Assembly: GCA_023105745.1 (NCBI GenBank) | Contig: JALGQZ010000004.1 | Span: 40,872,437-40,936,436, forward strand | Direction: 5' to 3' | DNA: 64,000 nt | From: Austropuccinia psidii | Lineage: Eukaryota; Basidiomycota; Pucciniomycetes; Pucciniales; Sphaerophragmiaceae | Part shown: positions 1 to 11,079 of the stretch, one piece after another | How the letters are laid out: each line of letters starts with the position of its first letter | Numbering within the stretch: the first letter of the stretch is position 1 | The notes under the pieces: model-generated | Databases searched by the model: none | Told to the model about the DNA's origin: nothing | What the model saw: the letters and a program-made list of their open reading frames with translations, nothing else | Made by a program: the position numbers and the translations under genes

Positions 1-409
1 AATGTAATTTTATACTTACAAAATTTAATGTATTTTTATTTTTGAATTGTAATTAATTTTTTATTTTTAATATAATTTCATATTTATATTTTGATTTTTA
101 TTTTAATAATATAAATAAATTGATTTTATTTATATTAATATGTTATTTTTGTATTTGTGGTCTTTTGGGTATATGAAATTACCTCTAAGGCTCACAATGA
201 TACATTTTCAAAATTACATCAATCATGAAGCCAATGTCAAGAGAAGATCAAGCAAGTCCCGCGTCATATGTTGAATTCTTACTATCAGTTTTCAAAATTC
301 TATCTTAATCATTCCTCTTGAATCCCTCTCTCAAGATCTTTCCAATAGCCTCAGCAGGCTTCACTTTGTATTGGTGCTCAGGATCTCACCATTTCAAGGT
401 GGGGAATAC
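1..409. other. AT-rich edge and LTR-element internal remnant
   Basis: The first 160 bases are almost pure A/T with no gene. Bases 160-409 are more mixed and end in a purine-rich stretch (AAGGTGGGGAATAC) directly before the LTR at 410. That stretch resembles the polypurine tracts before the LTRs at 57194 and, on the other strand, at 31100. I read it as the last internal piece of an element whose body lies outside the window or is deleted. Confidence 0.45.
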
Positions 410-1908
410 TGTCACAACCATTGCAATTCACTCTCTTGGACCTCAATATAGCATACCCATGCCGTATTCAATATATGGCAATTTGGCCCTATCCATAATC
501 ATGTGCCAAATTGGCCATTGTCATTCTTTATGACCTTTATGGTCATTTCATCATCTGGGGCCAACCTGGCCCATTCACCATCATCAGGCTCTTCCTGGCC
601 TTTCTCTGCTTTTGGGAACTCTTGGGTATTTTCCAGTAAACGGGTAAAATACAGCTCAAAAGGCTGTATTTGGCTTTTTAAGCTTTAAATACAGCTTTGC
701 GCACTTTGCGGATTTCTGCTGTATTCAGCTGTATATTCCATTTTCCCATGTATTATGAGAAATATTCCCAGCAGGCCATATCAGGCCTTTTGGAGCTCAA
801 TTGCCAGTTTTTCTCATTTTGCGCACTTTGTGCAAATACAGTTTTAAAGCTGTATAAGCTTTATTTGGTCAAAAGCCCAAAAGACACTTTCTCAGCTTTG
901 AAGACACTCAAACCCAATTTTCATTTATATCCTACTCGCATCACCTCAGGAGACCTTTGGTCACTTTCAACCTTCAATAACCAAAAGTGCCATAAATGGT
1001 GTTATACACCATTAGGCATCTTTTTTCACCAGCAATCCAATGGCAGAAAAATCAAATGGTTATTTCAACTTATCATCAGATCATCAAGGCACGTCATCCA
1101 GAGGACTCATCAAGGCTCAAAAAGAAAAGTGTCAATATCAAAATACCAATGACACCATCAAGCCATCATTGGTTATTTCTCACTCACAGTATTCCTCCAA
1201 TGGAATACTGGAAGTTCATTCTTGAGGGATATTCAAGAGGAAGTTTCAAAACAATTTGTCAAATGTCAGTGCTCCATCAATCCACCTTGGCAACCACATT
1301 CATTAAATACAGTCTGGATTCATCAAGACCTGTATTTCATGCATACACCATGGGAATTTCATTCAACCCAGTTCATTTCTCAATTTGGCAAGGTATACAC
1401 TTCATCAAACTGTCAATACAGCTTCAAGGATTCAAGACAGACCAGCTGTCAGCCTGAAGGAGTCAAGCTCTCATCCTTTCACATATACCAGCCCCCTTTG
1501 ACCCTGGGAGGCTTTCTCCCAGTTAACTAATATACTTTGATTTTATTTTATCTTTATTTATCTTATCATTTTTGTTAGGTGAATACTGATATTATCAAGT
1601 CAGTCATTTAGCACCTTTTCTCTTTTCTTTCTTCACCTGTCAATGGATATTTGATGGTCATATCCTTACTAATTCCATTTTTCATTTTGGCAGGTTGAAA
1701 CAGTGATTAAGGACTTACTTGGTTGGCTCTTTGGCCATTTGGCTTCTCATTTCTCTTATTGCATCTCATCTTTGTACTTTCATTCTTCTTAGAGAAATTG
1801 AATTATTTATTTTTATTTTCTTTATTCTTTTGGAGTCTTCCAATTGAGTTCCCTGATTGCTGAGTTCCAGGCATCTCTTTTTTTTTCTGTCCAAGAGCCC
1901 CTGTGACA
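410..1908 (+). mobile_element. LTR1, copy 1 (probable 3' LTR)
   Basis: This 1,499-bp LTR starts TGTCACAACCATTGC and ends CCCCTGTGACA, so it has TG...CA termini within an inverted TGTCAC/GTGACA pair. It aligns end to end with 11080-12608 and 36847-38495. A polypurine-like tract lies just upstream and the flanks (AATAC and GATGG) do not match, so it looks like the 3' LTR of a lost element rather than a solo LTR. It contains many CTGTAT/ATACAG words, a hairpin at 1504-1522 (CTGGGAG/CTCCCAG) and a splice-acceptor-like block ending at 1693. ORFs inside it are not conserved between copies and are not genes. Confidence 0.85.
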
Positions 1909-2850
1909 GATGGAACCCCCAATTACTTGTAGCAAGTTTGAATCTTTTGAAATAATTTATCCAAAACATATCCTAAGGATTGATTCAGAATGCATCCCAC
2001 CAATCTAGGATTTGCGCCTTGGTTCTTCCATTCATCTTTTTTGTATTCAATTCTCCCAAGGCTTCTGTAAATCCCAAATTTTTCCTTCTTTGTGCTGCAT
2101 TTGTGCCATCCAATTGCAAACATAAATCCCTCCAGTAATTCCCCATTTGTTGCAATTGGGTCAGTGAATTTTCTTTTGCAAAATAAGAATTTTGATAATT
2201 CATCCCATTGATTGACCTTGACTCCACTCATTGTTGTGAATGGTCTGAATTCACCAAGGGCAATGGGTAATCTGGTTCAAGGGAAAATTGCCACACAGCC
2301 AAAGTGAATGCACTTGATCTGACTGACATCCACAACCCTCCAAATCTCACTTGGGGTCATATTTACTGATACCAGCATTGATATTTGTGCTGTTGGTTGG
2401 TGGAGGAAAAAAACTTATCCTTTTGGGTTGTTTTGGCCTCATTTGTCTTTTGGGATGTCCCACTATTCCCAAGTGGTTGAGGGATCACTTTGTGTTGAAG
2501 CAGACAAGATATCAGATACTGATTCCTCCCATTTGAAGCTAAGTCCTTTTGAGTCCAGAATTCTGCCATATTCCCAAAGAACTTTATTCAGCACACATCT
2601 TTGACTTCCCTGCTGGAGCCCACATGGCATTGGCTTGATCTAAACCAACTAAAGCCAACGTTCTTCCATGGGGCCCAATGAGGATGCCACATGAATTCCA
2701 TCCCATATATATATTCATATATATACATTGAGAATAAGTGAGCCACTCACACTTTCCTTCCTCACCCCAATGCTTTCCTTCCAGTTCCCTTTTATGCGCC
2801 TTTCCTTTTTTTGTGAATGGCATGCTTGCACAGGAAAATGAAATGAAACC
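1909..2850 (-). pseudogene. Tet-like 2OG-Fe(II) oxygenase-type fragment, C-terminus lost
   Basis: Minus-strand reading gives an open stretch at 2231-1923 with NQWDELS near its start, then FMFAIGWHKCSTK and a GIYRSLGRIE segment. The same frame continues upstream to about 2310 (VAIFP, stop, TRLPIALGEFRPFTTM). A further piece at 2823-2584 (GWNSCGILIGPHGR, WAPAGKSK) may be an earlier exon. I associate this arrangement with the Tet-like dioxygenase family expanded in rust genomes, often next to transposons; that is recall, not a search result. The iron-binding His-x-Asp half would lie further left, but LTR1 begins at 1908, so the fragment cannot be active. Stops at about 2290 and between the pieces support decay. 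Confidence 0.4.
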
Positions 2851-3847
2851 AAATGATTAGTGACTGTATTGTGAATTATAAATTTGAACTAAATTTGATT
2901 TTGGTTGATGAATGTTTTTTAATTGCCGCTAAAAAAGGAAAGATGAAATCTGACTTTTGCAAATTGGCAATCTCAAGTACCTGAACCTAAAAAAAAGCAA
3001 TTAATACTGAATTATTCAAGTTGATATATTCATATTCCCATTCAATGAGGCTCAAATCCAAAAATGTGGAATATTTCAAGCACACACAAATTCAATATGC
3101 CCTCTGCAGCGGACCCCTAATCCTCCTAGTCCTCTTGAAAGAACCAGTGCCTTTTGGCCTATTATGAGCTTGCAGGAAGTGATAAAACCCAGTTCCTGTA
3201 ATGCCCCTGTGTGTTCTCATCTTTGGCACAGCTTCCTGACTCAGTTTGAATCTTGTTGGAGTATTTTCAATGGTGTATGCAGGCATGCCTCCGTAAAAAG
3301 GTAGTTATTTTTGGTATTCATACTGAGGCATCTGGGCAGTAGTAGGATAGATAGTCACAATTATGAAATTCATAAATAACTTTGCAAAATTTAATCAAAA
3401 TCTATATGATAAAAAGCTAATCTAAAATGGGTCAATCCTGGTTGTAATTTTAGCTGACTTGGGTACAGTCAATGTGACCTCATCACTTTAACCAAGACTG
3501 TGCTTCTCCACCCAGGCATCACCAAATTCCAATACCAAGAATCGTGAAAATTCAAATCTAAGGGGTATAGTGGGGTTAAAATACTGTGATGAGAAGAAAC
3601 TCTTATTGAGTAAATTACATATCTACTTATTAGTATGTAGCAAAACTGGCTCTACTAGATTTTTACCCTCTGAAATTCTTTTGGAAATTTCAATAAGTGA
3701 TAAAGCCCCTTTCACTGAGCTTGTTCTCCAGTCATCTGAGCATACCATCAAACCACAAACCCCAATGCACAGAATTCCACTAACATACCATATCAAATTT
3801 GATTTATTCCAAGATTCTTGTGACACACCAGAAGATCTTTGATGGCC
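2851..3847. other. No confident gene; one short minus-strand frame
   Basis: The stretch is AT-rich. The only readable piece is 3286-3092 on the minus strand, 64 residues containing GTGFYHFLQAHNRPKG. It could be an exon remnant of the same minus-strand unit as its neighbours, but I do not recognise it. Confidence 0.25.
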
Positions 3848-4144
3848 TCATTTTTTTGAGCTTGTGAGTTTGCCTTTCATGCCATAGACTTTGACCTTTG
3901 TATGTGGATGTACCATGTTGTACGCAATCATCAAGTGGATGAATGTATCCATTAGATCCTCCAGGCTCTTGTGCAGCCTTGTCAACATCTCATTGTCAGC
4001 TCCCCCACCTTCAATACTCTGTTGTGTGGCATGTTGCTTTGATTTACTCAAGCAAGAGGAAAGGTATTCAACTGCTCCCCATTCAAGTTCAAGAGGATCA
4101 GTCAAATTTGATGTTGGTGCCACATATGGTTTGGGTGCAATCAC
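3848..4144 (-). pseudogene. Unknown 98-residue frame, possible exon remnant
   Basis: An open minus-strand frame has an acidic, helix-forming middle (MLTRLHKSLEDLMDTFIHL) and a lysine-rich end. It has no signal peptide, membrane segment or recognised domain. It lies in line with other minus-strand frames between the family A promoter (about 7775) and the LTR1 that truncates the region, so it may be one exon of that decayed unit. It could also be chance, since the opposite strand holds a 108-residue frame over the same bases. Confidence 0.2.
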
Positions 4145-4814
4145 ATTGTATGAGACTAAACTAATGGATTCAAAAATAACATTTGCCCAAAAATGTTTAA
4201 TTGGATTGGAGGGTTAAAAAGGCTCTGAACTATTTGGAAGAATGAGTGTTCAGATTTTGGGAGATTATCTGGAGGTTTTGCTGATTCCTTCATCAATTTT
4301 AGATTCCAAATGTTATTTTTAAAAAACACTTCTGTTTCTGTTAGCTTAAAAAATCTAACCCTATATATTGCAATTTATATCACAAGTCAACAGAAAATAA
4401 TCATGTATCATGCACAAAGATAAAACTCACTTGCAATCTCAAGCTCCTCAAGCCAGGCCAACATTTCAAGCTCTCAGTTACTGATCACCTTAATACCAAC
4501 AGGCAGGAATTTATCAGTATCACTTGTTGGTAAATTGTCCCATCAATTTTTGTAAATACTATTGATATTATCAATCCCCCTTTTCCATGATTATTGAGTA
4601 ATATTGGAATGATAATTCAAAATGTCTCCCAACTCTTCAATGTGGAATAAAAATATTCCTTGAAAATTAGCAGAGGATGACACTTTGGGCTCAGGGACAG
4701 GCATTATATCAGTCATATCCTGTCCAATTGTATCATGTTTAATTTTCTCCCTTTCTTGAAAAGATTCAATATTTTGAGGAGAGGCAGGAGGGGTTTCATC
4801 ATTGATTGTTTCAT

Positions 4815-5039
4815 TTAGTATAGGGGGCTTTCAGTATGCGGAGGTTCATTATCAATATGGTCCACTTTAAAATTGATCATGTCATCACCTTGATCCCAGG
4901 AATCCTTTGCGGCTTCAAAGTTACAGTGTTTTTTGTTGGTTTTTTTGGTGGCATTTATATTTGGTCTTTTTCCTAATCCTTTTCCTGGAACTCCAATTAC
5001 CACTAGAGATCCTTCAGGTAGAGATTCTCCCACCTCCAC
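4815..5039 (-). pseudogene. Unknown basic/acidic frame downstream of 5069-5602
   Basis: This 74-residue stretch has no ATG at its 5' end. It contains a basic patch (GKGLGKRPNINATKKTNKK) followed by an acidic tail. It lies 30 bp after the 5069-5602 frame on the same strand and is probably the continuation of that gene across a frameshift or a short intron. Function unknown. Confidence 0.25.
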
Positions 5040-5068
5040 ACCTTCCCATATATTTTAAGCAGCCATTT

Positions 5069-5602
5069 TCAAGGTTTTTGTATTGAAATAGTAATGGACT
5101 TATGCTTCAAATCCATTTTGAGGAGGCTCATTTCTTCAGAAATTCTTTGACACACATAATCAGGAAGTTTACTATCATTTTGAATTTTCTCTAGCCTTTG
5201 GGTTGTTTGAGAGATTTTTAAGACAAATTGCTCATTGGATATAATTTTAACCTCCCTACTAAAAATTATGTCATCTTTCCCAGCATCTTCTGTTGGTGCA
5301 CAAGGTTCAACAGTCTTTTCCTTCTCATATTTTTTAGAATTTGGTTTCTGAGAGCTTGGAGGCTGGGCTGAAATAACGGCTATGACAAAAGTATCAGGTT
5401 TGGAGAGACTAAAAATATTCAAGATGAATTTATGCTCACATTCTGGAAGAAATGGTGGATCTGAATTACTTTCATGTGCCAGGCTCTCTACTTCAATGCC
5501 TAATTCATGACCACTGACCATATCAGAGATTTCACTTCCACTCTCTGGGGCTGTAGTTTGTAGTTCATTGAGTTCGGTTGAATTTCCCGGGGTTTGGGGC
5601 AT
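5069..5602 (-). CDS. Unknown 177-residue protein, probably repeat-family encoded
   Basis: This is the longest clean frame in the first 10 kb. It starts at a true ATG (5602). The N-terminal 60 residues are rich in Ser, Glu and Thr. The middle carries a conserved-looking block (LPECEHKFILNIFSLSKPD, then ISAQPPSSQKPN, residues about 52-87). The C-terminal half is charged and likely helical (RLEKIQNDSK, EEMSLLKMDL). There is no signal peptide, membrane helix or catalytic motif. I have the impression that this is a multi-copy family in Austropuccinia, but its function is unknown to me. It lies downstream of the family A promoter on the same strand and upstream of the Tet-like fragment, so all three may belong to one repeated transcription unit. 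Confidence 0.4.
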   Translation of the reverse strand: MPQTPGNSTELNELQTTAPESGSEISDMVSGHELGIEVESLAHESNSDPPFLPECEHKFILNIFSLSKPDTFVIAVISAQPPSSQKPNSKKYEKEKTVEPCAPTEDAGKDDIIFSREVKIISNEQFVLKISQTTQRLEKIQNDSKLPDYVCQRISEEMSLLKMDLKHKSITISIQKP

Positions 5603-6279
5603 AGTGGAGGTATCTCATTGAGTAAAGAGTTGGTGAGGAGTTTATGGATAACTTGATTCCAATTCTTTGAATAAAAAGATCAAAATTGACGAAAAAAGCT
5701 GTGAGTTCTGAAATTTGTGGAAGTAAAATAAGTTTAACATAATTGATTCTTTCTTACGTAATATAAATATTGGAGATTTTTGGAAGGTTTGGAAGAAGTT
5801 AAATACAATTTGAATCAGTTCAACAGTTAGTTAATCTTCTAGAAAAAATGCATTTTAGAACCACAAGCTGGCCAAAAGAAACCTGCCCATCAACAGCCTT
5901 GGAACCCTCCATGAATATCTATTGAACTTGTAATGGATTTTCAAAATATCATTTGTTCGGAAATTCAATGAGGTGATGTGTTGAAACTTATTTCATATCA
6001 TTGAAATTAAATCACTTCCCTTTCAGAAATTGAATAAAGCTGACTAGTGAGAAACCTACTAAAGTCAACTTTTGAACTATTCAATGCTCATGAGGTAAGG
6101 ACTAAGCAAAGTGTTCCATTTGAAGGATATGAAATAAAATGGTTTTGTTTCAAAAACAGAAGATACAATTTGTTTTTTAAAAGTACACTTGTTAGGCTTC
6201 AATTTTTGAGCCTCATTCAAACCCCAACCATAACATTGTGAATATCCCTACCAATTCCCCCCCAGAACCTGTTGGCAGA
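5603..6279. other. No gene recognised
   Basis: AT-rich DNA between the 177-residue frame and the exon-like piece at 6280-6555. The short plus-strand frame at 6047-6241 has low-complexity codon content and no conserved feature. Confidence 0.3.
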
Positions 6280-6555
6280 GAACGCCACTCAACATGTTTC
6301 TGTGATTGCGTTCATCATGTACACCAACAAGCCACCGTACCCTATGAATCTAATACATGAGCATAATTATTGTGAGAGGCCAAGACGCTTAGACAGGTGG
6401 AAGGAGGCATAAGGGGGTTGAGGGCAGCATTGGAGGCATATCTTGAGGGCACCCCGGGAGGATAATGATTGTTGGTGTTGGGGAACTTGGGAAAGTTTCT
6501 TCCACCAATCTTTAAAAAGTGGTCTGATTTTCGTCTTTTGGATTGTCGTCAAACA
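6280..6555 (-). pseudogene. Exon-like start of the family A gene
   Basis: On the minus strand a pyrimidine tract and AG (CTCTTTTTTAG, about 6556-6566) precede a frame reading NQTTF, stop, RLVEETFPSSPTPT. The same peptide pattern is readable in repeat copy A3 at about 23240-23320 (NxTTVKILVEETCQSSPTP, one stop). Conservation of the protein frame between two divergent copies suggests real coding sequence, a second exon following the leader exon at about 7709-7750. Function unknown. Confidence 0.35.
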
Positions 6556-7691
6556 CTAAAAAAGAGAAATAAATATAAGTCTTTTATATAAAAATTATTA
6601 TTTTTGGTAAGATACAGCAATTTTCCACATAAAAATTGCTTTCATATCTCAGTATAAGTGAAATGAAGAAAAAAATGAATAATAATTGAATAAAAATAAC
6701 TTTTTTATTGGTTTTTAATATTTTAATATTTTTAAATTTTTCTTTTTAAAGAATAAAATAAAAAATGAAGATAATTCTTTTATAAAATTATTTTCAATTT
6801 ATGAGATATCTTTTTTTCATCACTAGAGTCACACAAAGAAAGTTCTTGCAAGTCTAAGGATGTGAAAACCACATGTAAGACAGTAAAATTGCTTTCCAAA
6901 TGCCTCAATAGCTGTTAAAATCAGTAAATATAGAATTATTACATAATTTTATGATTATAATTACAATTTATTATTGGATTAGCCCAATTAGAATGTTTTT
7001 AAAGGTCTTTTTTAGTAAATATCACAGCCAGGCCCTCAAATGTAAGGTTTGACTATGAAACAATAAGTAAAAATGACTAATATTTTAGTTATTCTACTCT
7101 GAATGTCCTTATAAATAGAATAATTGTAATAATAAAGATTTATTATAATTAAGGTGTAAAAAAATAATTAAACTATTAAGTAAATATAATAATATAATTT
7201 ATATTATGAAAAAAAATAATATCATAAATATATTAATATGTGATAATTAATATATTTAAAAGCACTTTTTTATTGTTACCAACAAATAATAAAGGCATAA
7301 AAAATTGGTTTTTATTAATAAAAACCAATTAATAAATATAATATTACTAATATTACAGTTATATATTGATATAAATACTATTTACATTAATTGAAGAATT
7401 ATTGAGAGTAATAATAAAGATTAATTATTATAATAAGAGAAAATAACTTACTTTTGATGCTTCATATAATAATTTGGGAGGATTTTCTGCCAAATAATGT
7501 AAATTCAAATTAGTTAAATTGTATTTACAAATAAAAATTAAAGAAATTACAAATTTTCTTGATTTTACATGGAAATTAGATTTTTAAGAGAATTATAACA
7601 AAACAAATGAAGAATTGAAGTAATCACATAAAAAATGATGATTCTAGTCAATATTTCATTTGGGCTTTGATAATATAAAATATTTATATAT

Positions 7692-7790
7692 AAAGAATAA
7701 AGTTTTACCTTTTTGATTTAATTGTTTTATTGTTTTGATGCATCTGAGGGGAAAATAGAGTAAAAAGAGCCCTACTTATAGAAAATACCT
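7692..7790 (-). promoter_or_regulatory. Core promoter and leader exon of family A (copy A1)
   Basis: The minus strand shows TATAAGTAGG at 7780-7771, then a CT-rich stretch ending CCCCTCAGATG, then AAAAAG|GTAAAAC, a good fungal 5' splice donor at 7708. The same order recurs in copies A2 (22430 onward, plus strand), A3 (about 24486, minus) and A4 (about 44862, minus), with the donor lost only in A2. Conservation of TATA, spacing and donor indicates a real RNA polymerase II start with a short leader exon and a leftward intron of about 1.1 kb. Confidence 0.5.
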
Positions 7791-8169
7791 CCCTTCTAGA
7801 GGCCAGTAGGCTTCTAGTAGACGTGTACTGATGGTATCCACTGGAAATTATCAGTATTTCAAGGTTTAGTGATGATTACGTCATGCTCAAACCAACTTAT
7901 CTCATTATTACACCATTATTTAGAATTATCACTATAGCTGTACATTTAATGACATCATAGGCTTGGAAGAAGTCTAAATTTTATGAATTTTATTAGTATT
8001 AATCATAATCTAATAGTATTCACCAGTTTTATCACCTATATAACTGTTAAACATAAAATAAGATTACAGTGAGTGATCATAAATGATCAATTTTAAGCTT
8101 AAGCTTTGATCATTAATAACTTTTAGGTTATACAGGCTAAAGCCATTCTGGGAGTTAATCCTAATAGCT

Positions 8170-8360
8170 TGGCATGTTCCTATTAAAATTCTAAGAGGAT
8201 TTCATTACATCATCAAAACTCTATTTTGTATGATTTTTCTTGTATCTCATCTTTTCTGTTGAAATTCAATATTTTAAACTTCAAACCTTGATTTCAAGGG
8301 GTTATACCTTGAATCTTATGATAAAAATTACATCATTATTCAAGTATGAACTATTAGAAT
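8170..8360 (+). other. Conserved 60-codon frame in family A (copy A1, two stops)
   Basis: The plus strand reads HVPIKILRGFHYIIKTLF, then a hydrophobic run, then a TSN.D...LYLESYD segment, with stops in the middle. The same frame is open in A2 (22060-21863, minus) and A3 (24868-25056, plus). It lies upstream of, and opposite to, the family A promoter. Confidence 0.25.
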
Positions 8361-9008
8361 CTGAATATCTACTTTTTTTGAGTTTGGACCACTTTCATAA
8401 CAAAGTGGTCAATAGCTCTAGTAATTTTGTTCAATAAATCCTTACAAGTTATAACCTTGTTTATGACTTGTCAGATAAATTTTGTTTCTTTGCTCTTACA
8501 TTAATTACATGGTGAATTCATTTTCTCTTGCACTCTCTATCATGCATATTTTAGAAGTTATTAGCTAAAAACCATGAATATATGCATTGACCAAAAAAGT
8601 GCATACATTTGGCTTAATGCCTTAAGTATTGACTTTGGAGAATTTAATAAAGTTTTTTTAGGTGTAGTTTTTCATGGGGAATCCAATGTTTCAATTTATT
8701 TCACATTTTGTCCCATTGGATTCTGAGTTAAATATGATTTTATGTTTCTTTTAGGGTATTATTACTTATTATTCAGTAATTATTGACTTTACAGATATGC
8801 CGTAAAAATGATATATGTGTATTTTAGCATGAGGAATATAATGGTGTAATTTATTTCACATGCTTAACCATTAGATTCTCAGTTAATTCAGATTCTATAT
8901 CTATTTATGGCATTTTCACTCGCTTTAAGATGACTATTATTAGTATAATTATTAAAAAGTTTTTCTTGTGACCTTTTTGGATATGTGGTCATATCTCATA
9001 TGTTCACA

Positions 9009-11079
9009 AAAATACATGATTCCCAACAGTTTCTCAGAAGAGTCAGACATGATAGAAGACCAATTACTCAATAAAAGTTTGAATTGTGTGCTTTACATAC
9101 TTGAAAGTATAAGTAGAGAGTTTTGAAAGTGGGTCATACCCCCCAGCTCAATTGGGGGTATGCTACTAGGGAAAAATTGTAGTTTAATTATTTTTGTTGG
9201 TGGGAATGTGAGCCTGTGAGGTATGTATGAAATACCCATAAGGCCACAAAACAATTTGTACACAGTTGATTTAGTTTTGAACAGATTTATCAACTGAATC
9301 CAAAATAAAAAATAACAAGAAATAAGAGTAACTTTTTTTGGATAAACAAAGCTGAAATAATTATGTTATTTTTGGATTTTACTCCAAAAATAACCTAGGG
9401 TAGGCCCATAGGGTGTTATACCCAAATATGGTTATTTCTCATGTTATTAGAAGATTTGAGAATCTTACAGTGCAATTGCAAATTTTTTAACATTTTTTGA
9501 AATTGTTAAATTTAAGCTTAAATAAGCTTAAATTCAAAATTTCATAAAGTTTATGCAAGCTTACCAAAAATTTAGCTCAAATTGAGGTGTTGTGTATATT
9601 TACTGAATTCACTAAGTATTTGCCATACAAAATGTAAATCATGTGTGAGCAGAATTTAAAAGGGTTTAAGACCATAGTATTGCTTTAAATAAATAAAATG
9701 CAAAATTCATGCAAATGGGTGGGACAAAGGGAAAAGACCAAACAGAGCTGGGGTACCCAACCTTTTGGATCTGCAAGGATTCAATTAAGGTTTTCCACCT
9801 GTATTGGAGGATTTTCAACCTTATTTAAACTTTAAGATTAGAATTTTATCCAAAATTAAGTTTTAAACTGCTTTTATCCCAATTTGGACAGGAATTTCAA
9901 GCTGCCAAATGGTAAATCAAAATATGCAAGCTTTAAATCAAGGTTTCAAGAACTGTAAAAGCTTAACAAATCTTAAAAATTTCATGTTACAAGTATTAAA
10001 CCCTTATCAAAAGTTAAGGTTTGGTGTGTAGTGCTATTTTACATGGAAAAATAGCAATAAATTTAAAAAGTCATTAAAAATCCAATTCTTGATGGATTTT
10101 CTTGAACATTTCACAAACATTGCAAATTGATGCTATCTGCGTATAGATTATATTTCAAGTATCTTTTATAAGCAAATTTTCTTGGTCATTGATCCAAAAA
10201 TTTACTTTTTTAATTAAACTTAAAGAAAATCCATATTTCTTTAAAAATTAATTGAAAATTGAGCTGAAGAGATTTTTGCTTGGAACTCTATTTTTAAGTT
10301 GTTCATGTGATGAACTTTAATTTAAATAAACTTAATTTATATTAAAGCTTCAAATAATTAAACCAAAAGAGGATTAAAGTTACCTGGAGTTAAGAATAAC
10401 ACTGATAACTTTAAATTGGCATTCAAAATAATTTACCTTGAGTTAAGATCCTTATTTTTAAGCCTTGTTTTTCCCAAAGACCTGAGCATGCCCTCTATAT
10501 CCATTATGAATCATGAAAGCTCCTCTGTGGGCATAAAAAGAGCCTACACCTCCTAGTTTCTGCCTACAACAATTATTCATTCCAATCAGATTAGATATTT
10601 AAACAGGCAAAGGTTTATGAAATATAAAATCTTTCTATTAAATTAATTCTTAAGTTACTTCATTCTTTATTAATTTCAAAATTAAAGAATTGAAATTATA
10701 GAATTCAGATTATTTTTTTGATCACCAAGAGTAGATCTTATTATATAAAATTATTGTCTTAAATATCTTTTAAAATCCACAAATTCTTGTTGAAAACCCT
10801 TTAATCATATTTTTTATAATAAAAAGTTTTTTTATCTTTTGAAATATTGATTTTTAATGTCTTTTTAACTCATGATCATTATTTACTATAATAACTGTTG
10901 TTGTTGAACTTGTTGTATTAAACAAATATTATAAGTAAGTTTTCCCTGAAGTCTTGTTTTTTTCATCTATTCTTAGTTTTTTTATATAGAATTTTCTATA
11001 ATAATTATCTCTGCACAGTGTGTGTGATATTTATATTTTTTATAAGTGGATAAATATTATTAATTTCCATGTGTAATTC
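9009..11079. other. AT-rich stretch with a second promoter-like site
   Basis: No coding sequence is recognised. There is a short hairpin at 9135-9162 (CATACCCCC/GGGGGTATG). At about 10531 the plus strand has GCATAAAAAGAGCC, similar to the family A TATA region, followed by a GTAAGT donor-like site near 10933. The rest is A/T-rich with several TTTAAGCTTAAA palindromes around 9510. Confidence 0.3.

Larger units (their letters stand above)
6465..9008 (-). repeat. Repeat family A, copy A1
   Basis: About 2.5 kb that aligns by eye with 23234-25570 (same strand), 21346-23165 (opposite strand) and 44190-44996 (partial). Shared landmarks include the stretch around ATATCACAGCCAGGCCCTC (about 7020) and the block at 8550-8620. 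I oriented it by its TATA box and splice donor, which point left. In copy A3 the outer end reads TGTAAGCC on the minus strand, so it may be an LTR or the promoter half of a larger element; no target duplication was found. Confidence 0.6.

Noticed and set aside
9135..9162. Perfect 9-bp hairpin CATACCCCC/GGGGGTATG as a terminator
   Set aside because: Single occurrence with no flanking gene, and the organism is eukaryotic, where such stems are not terminators.
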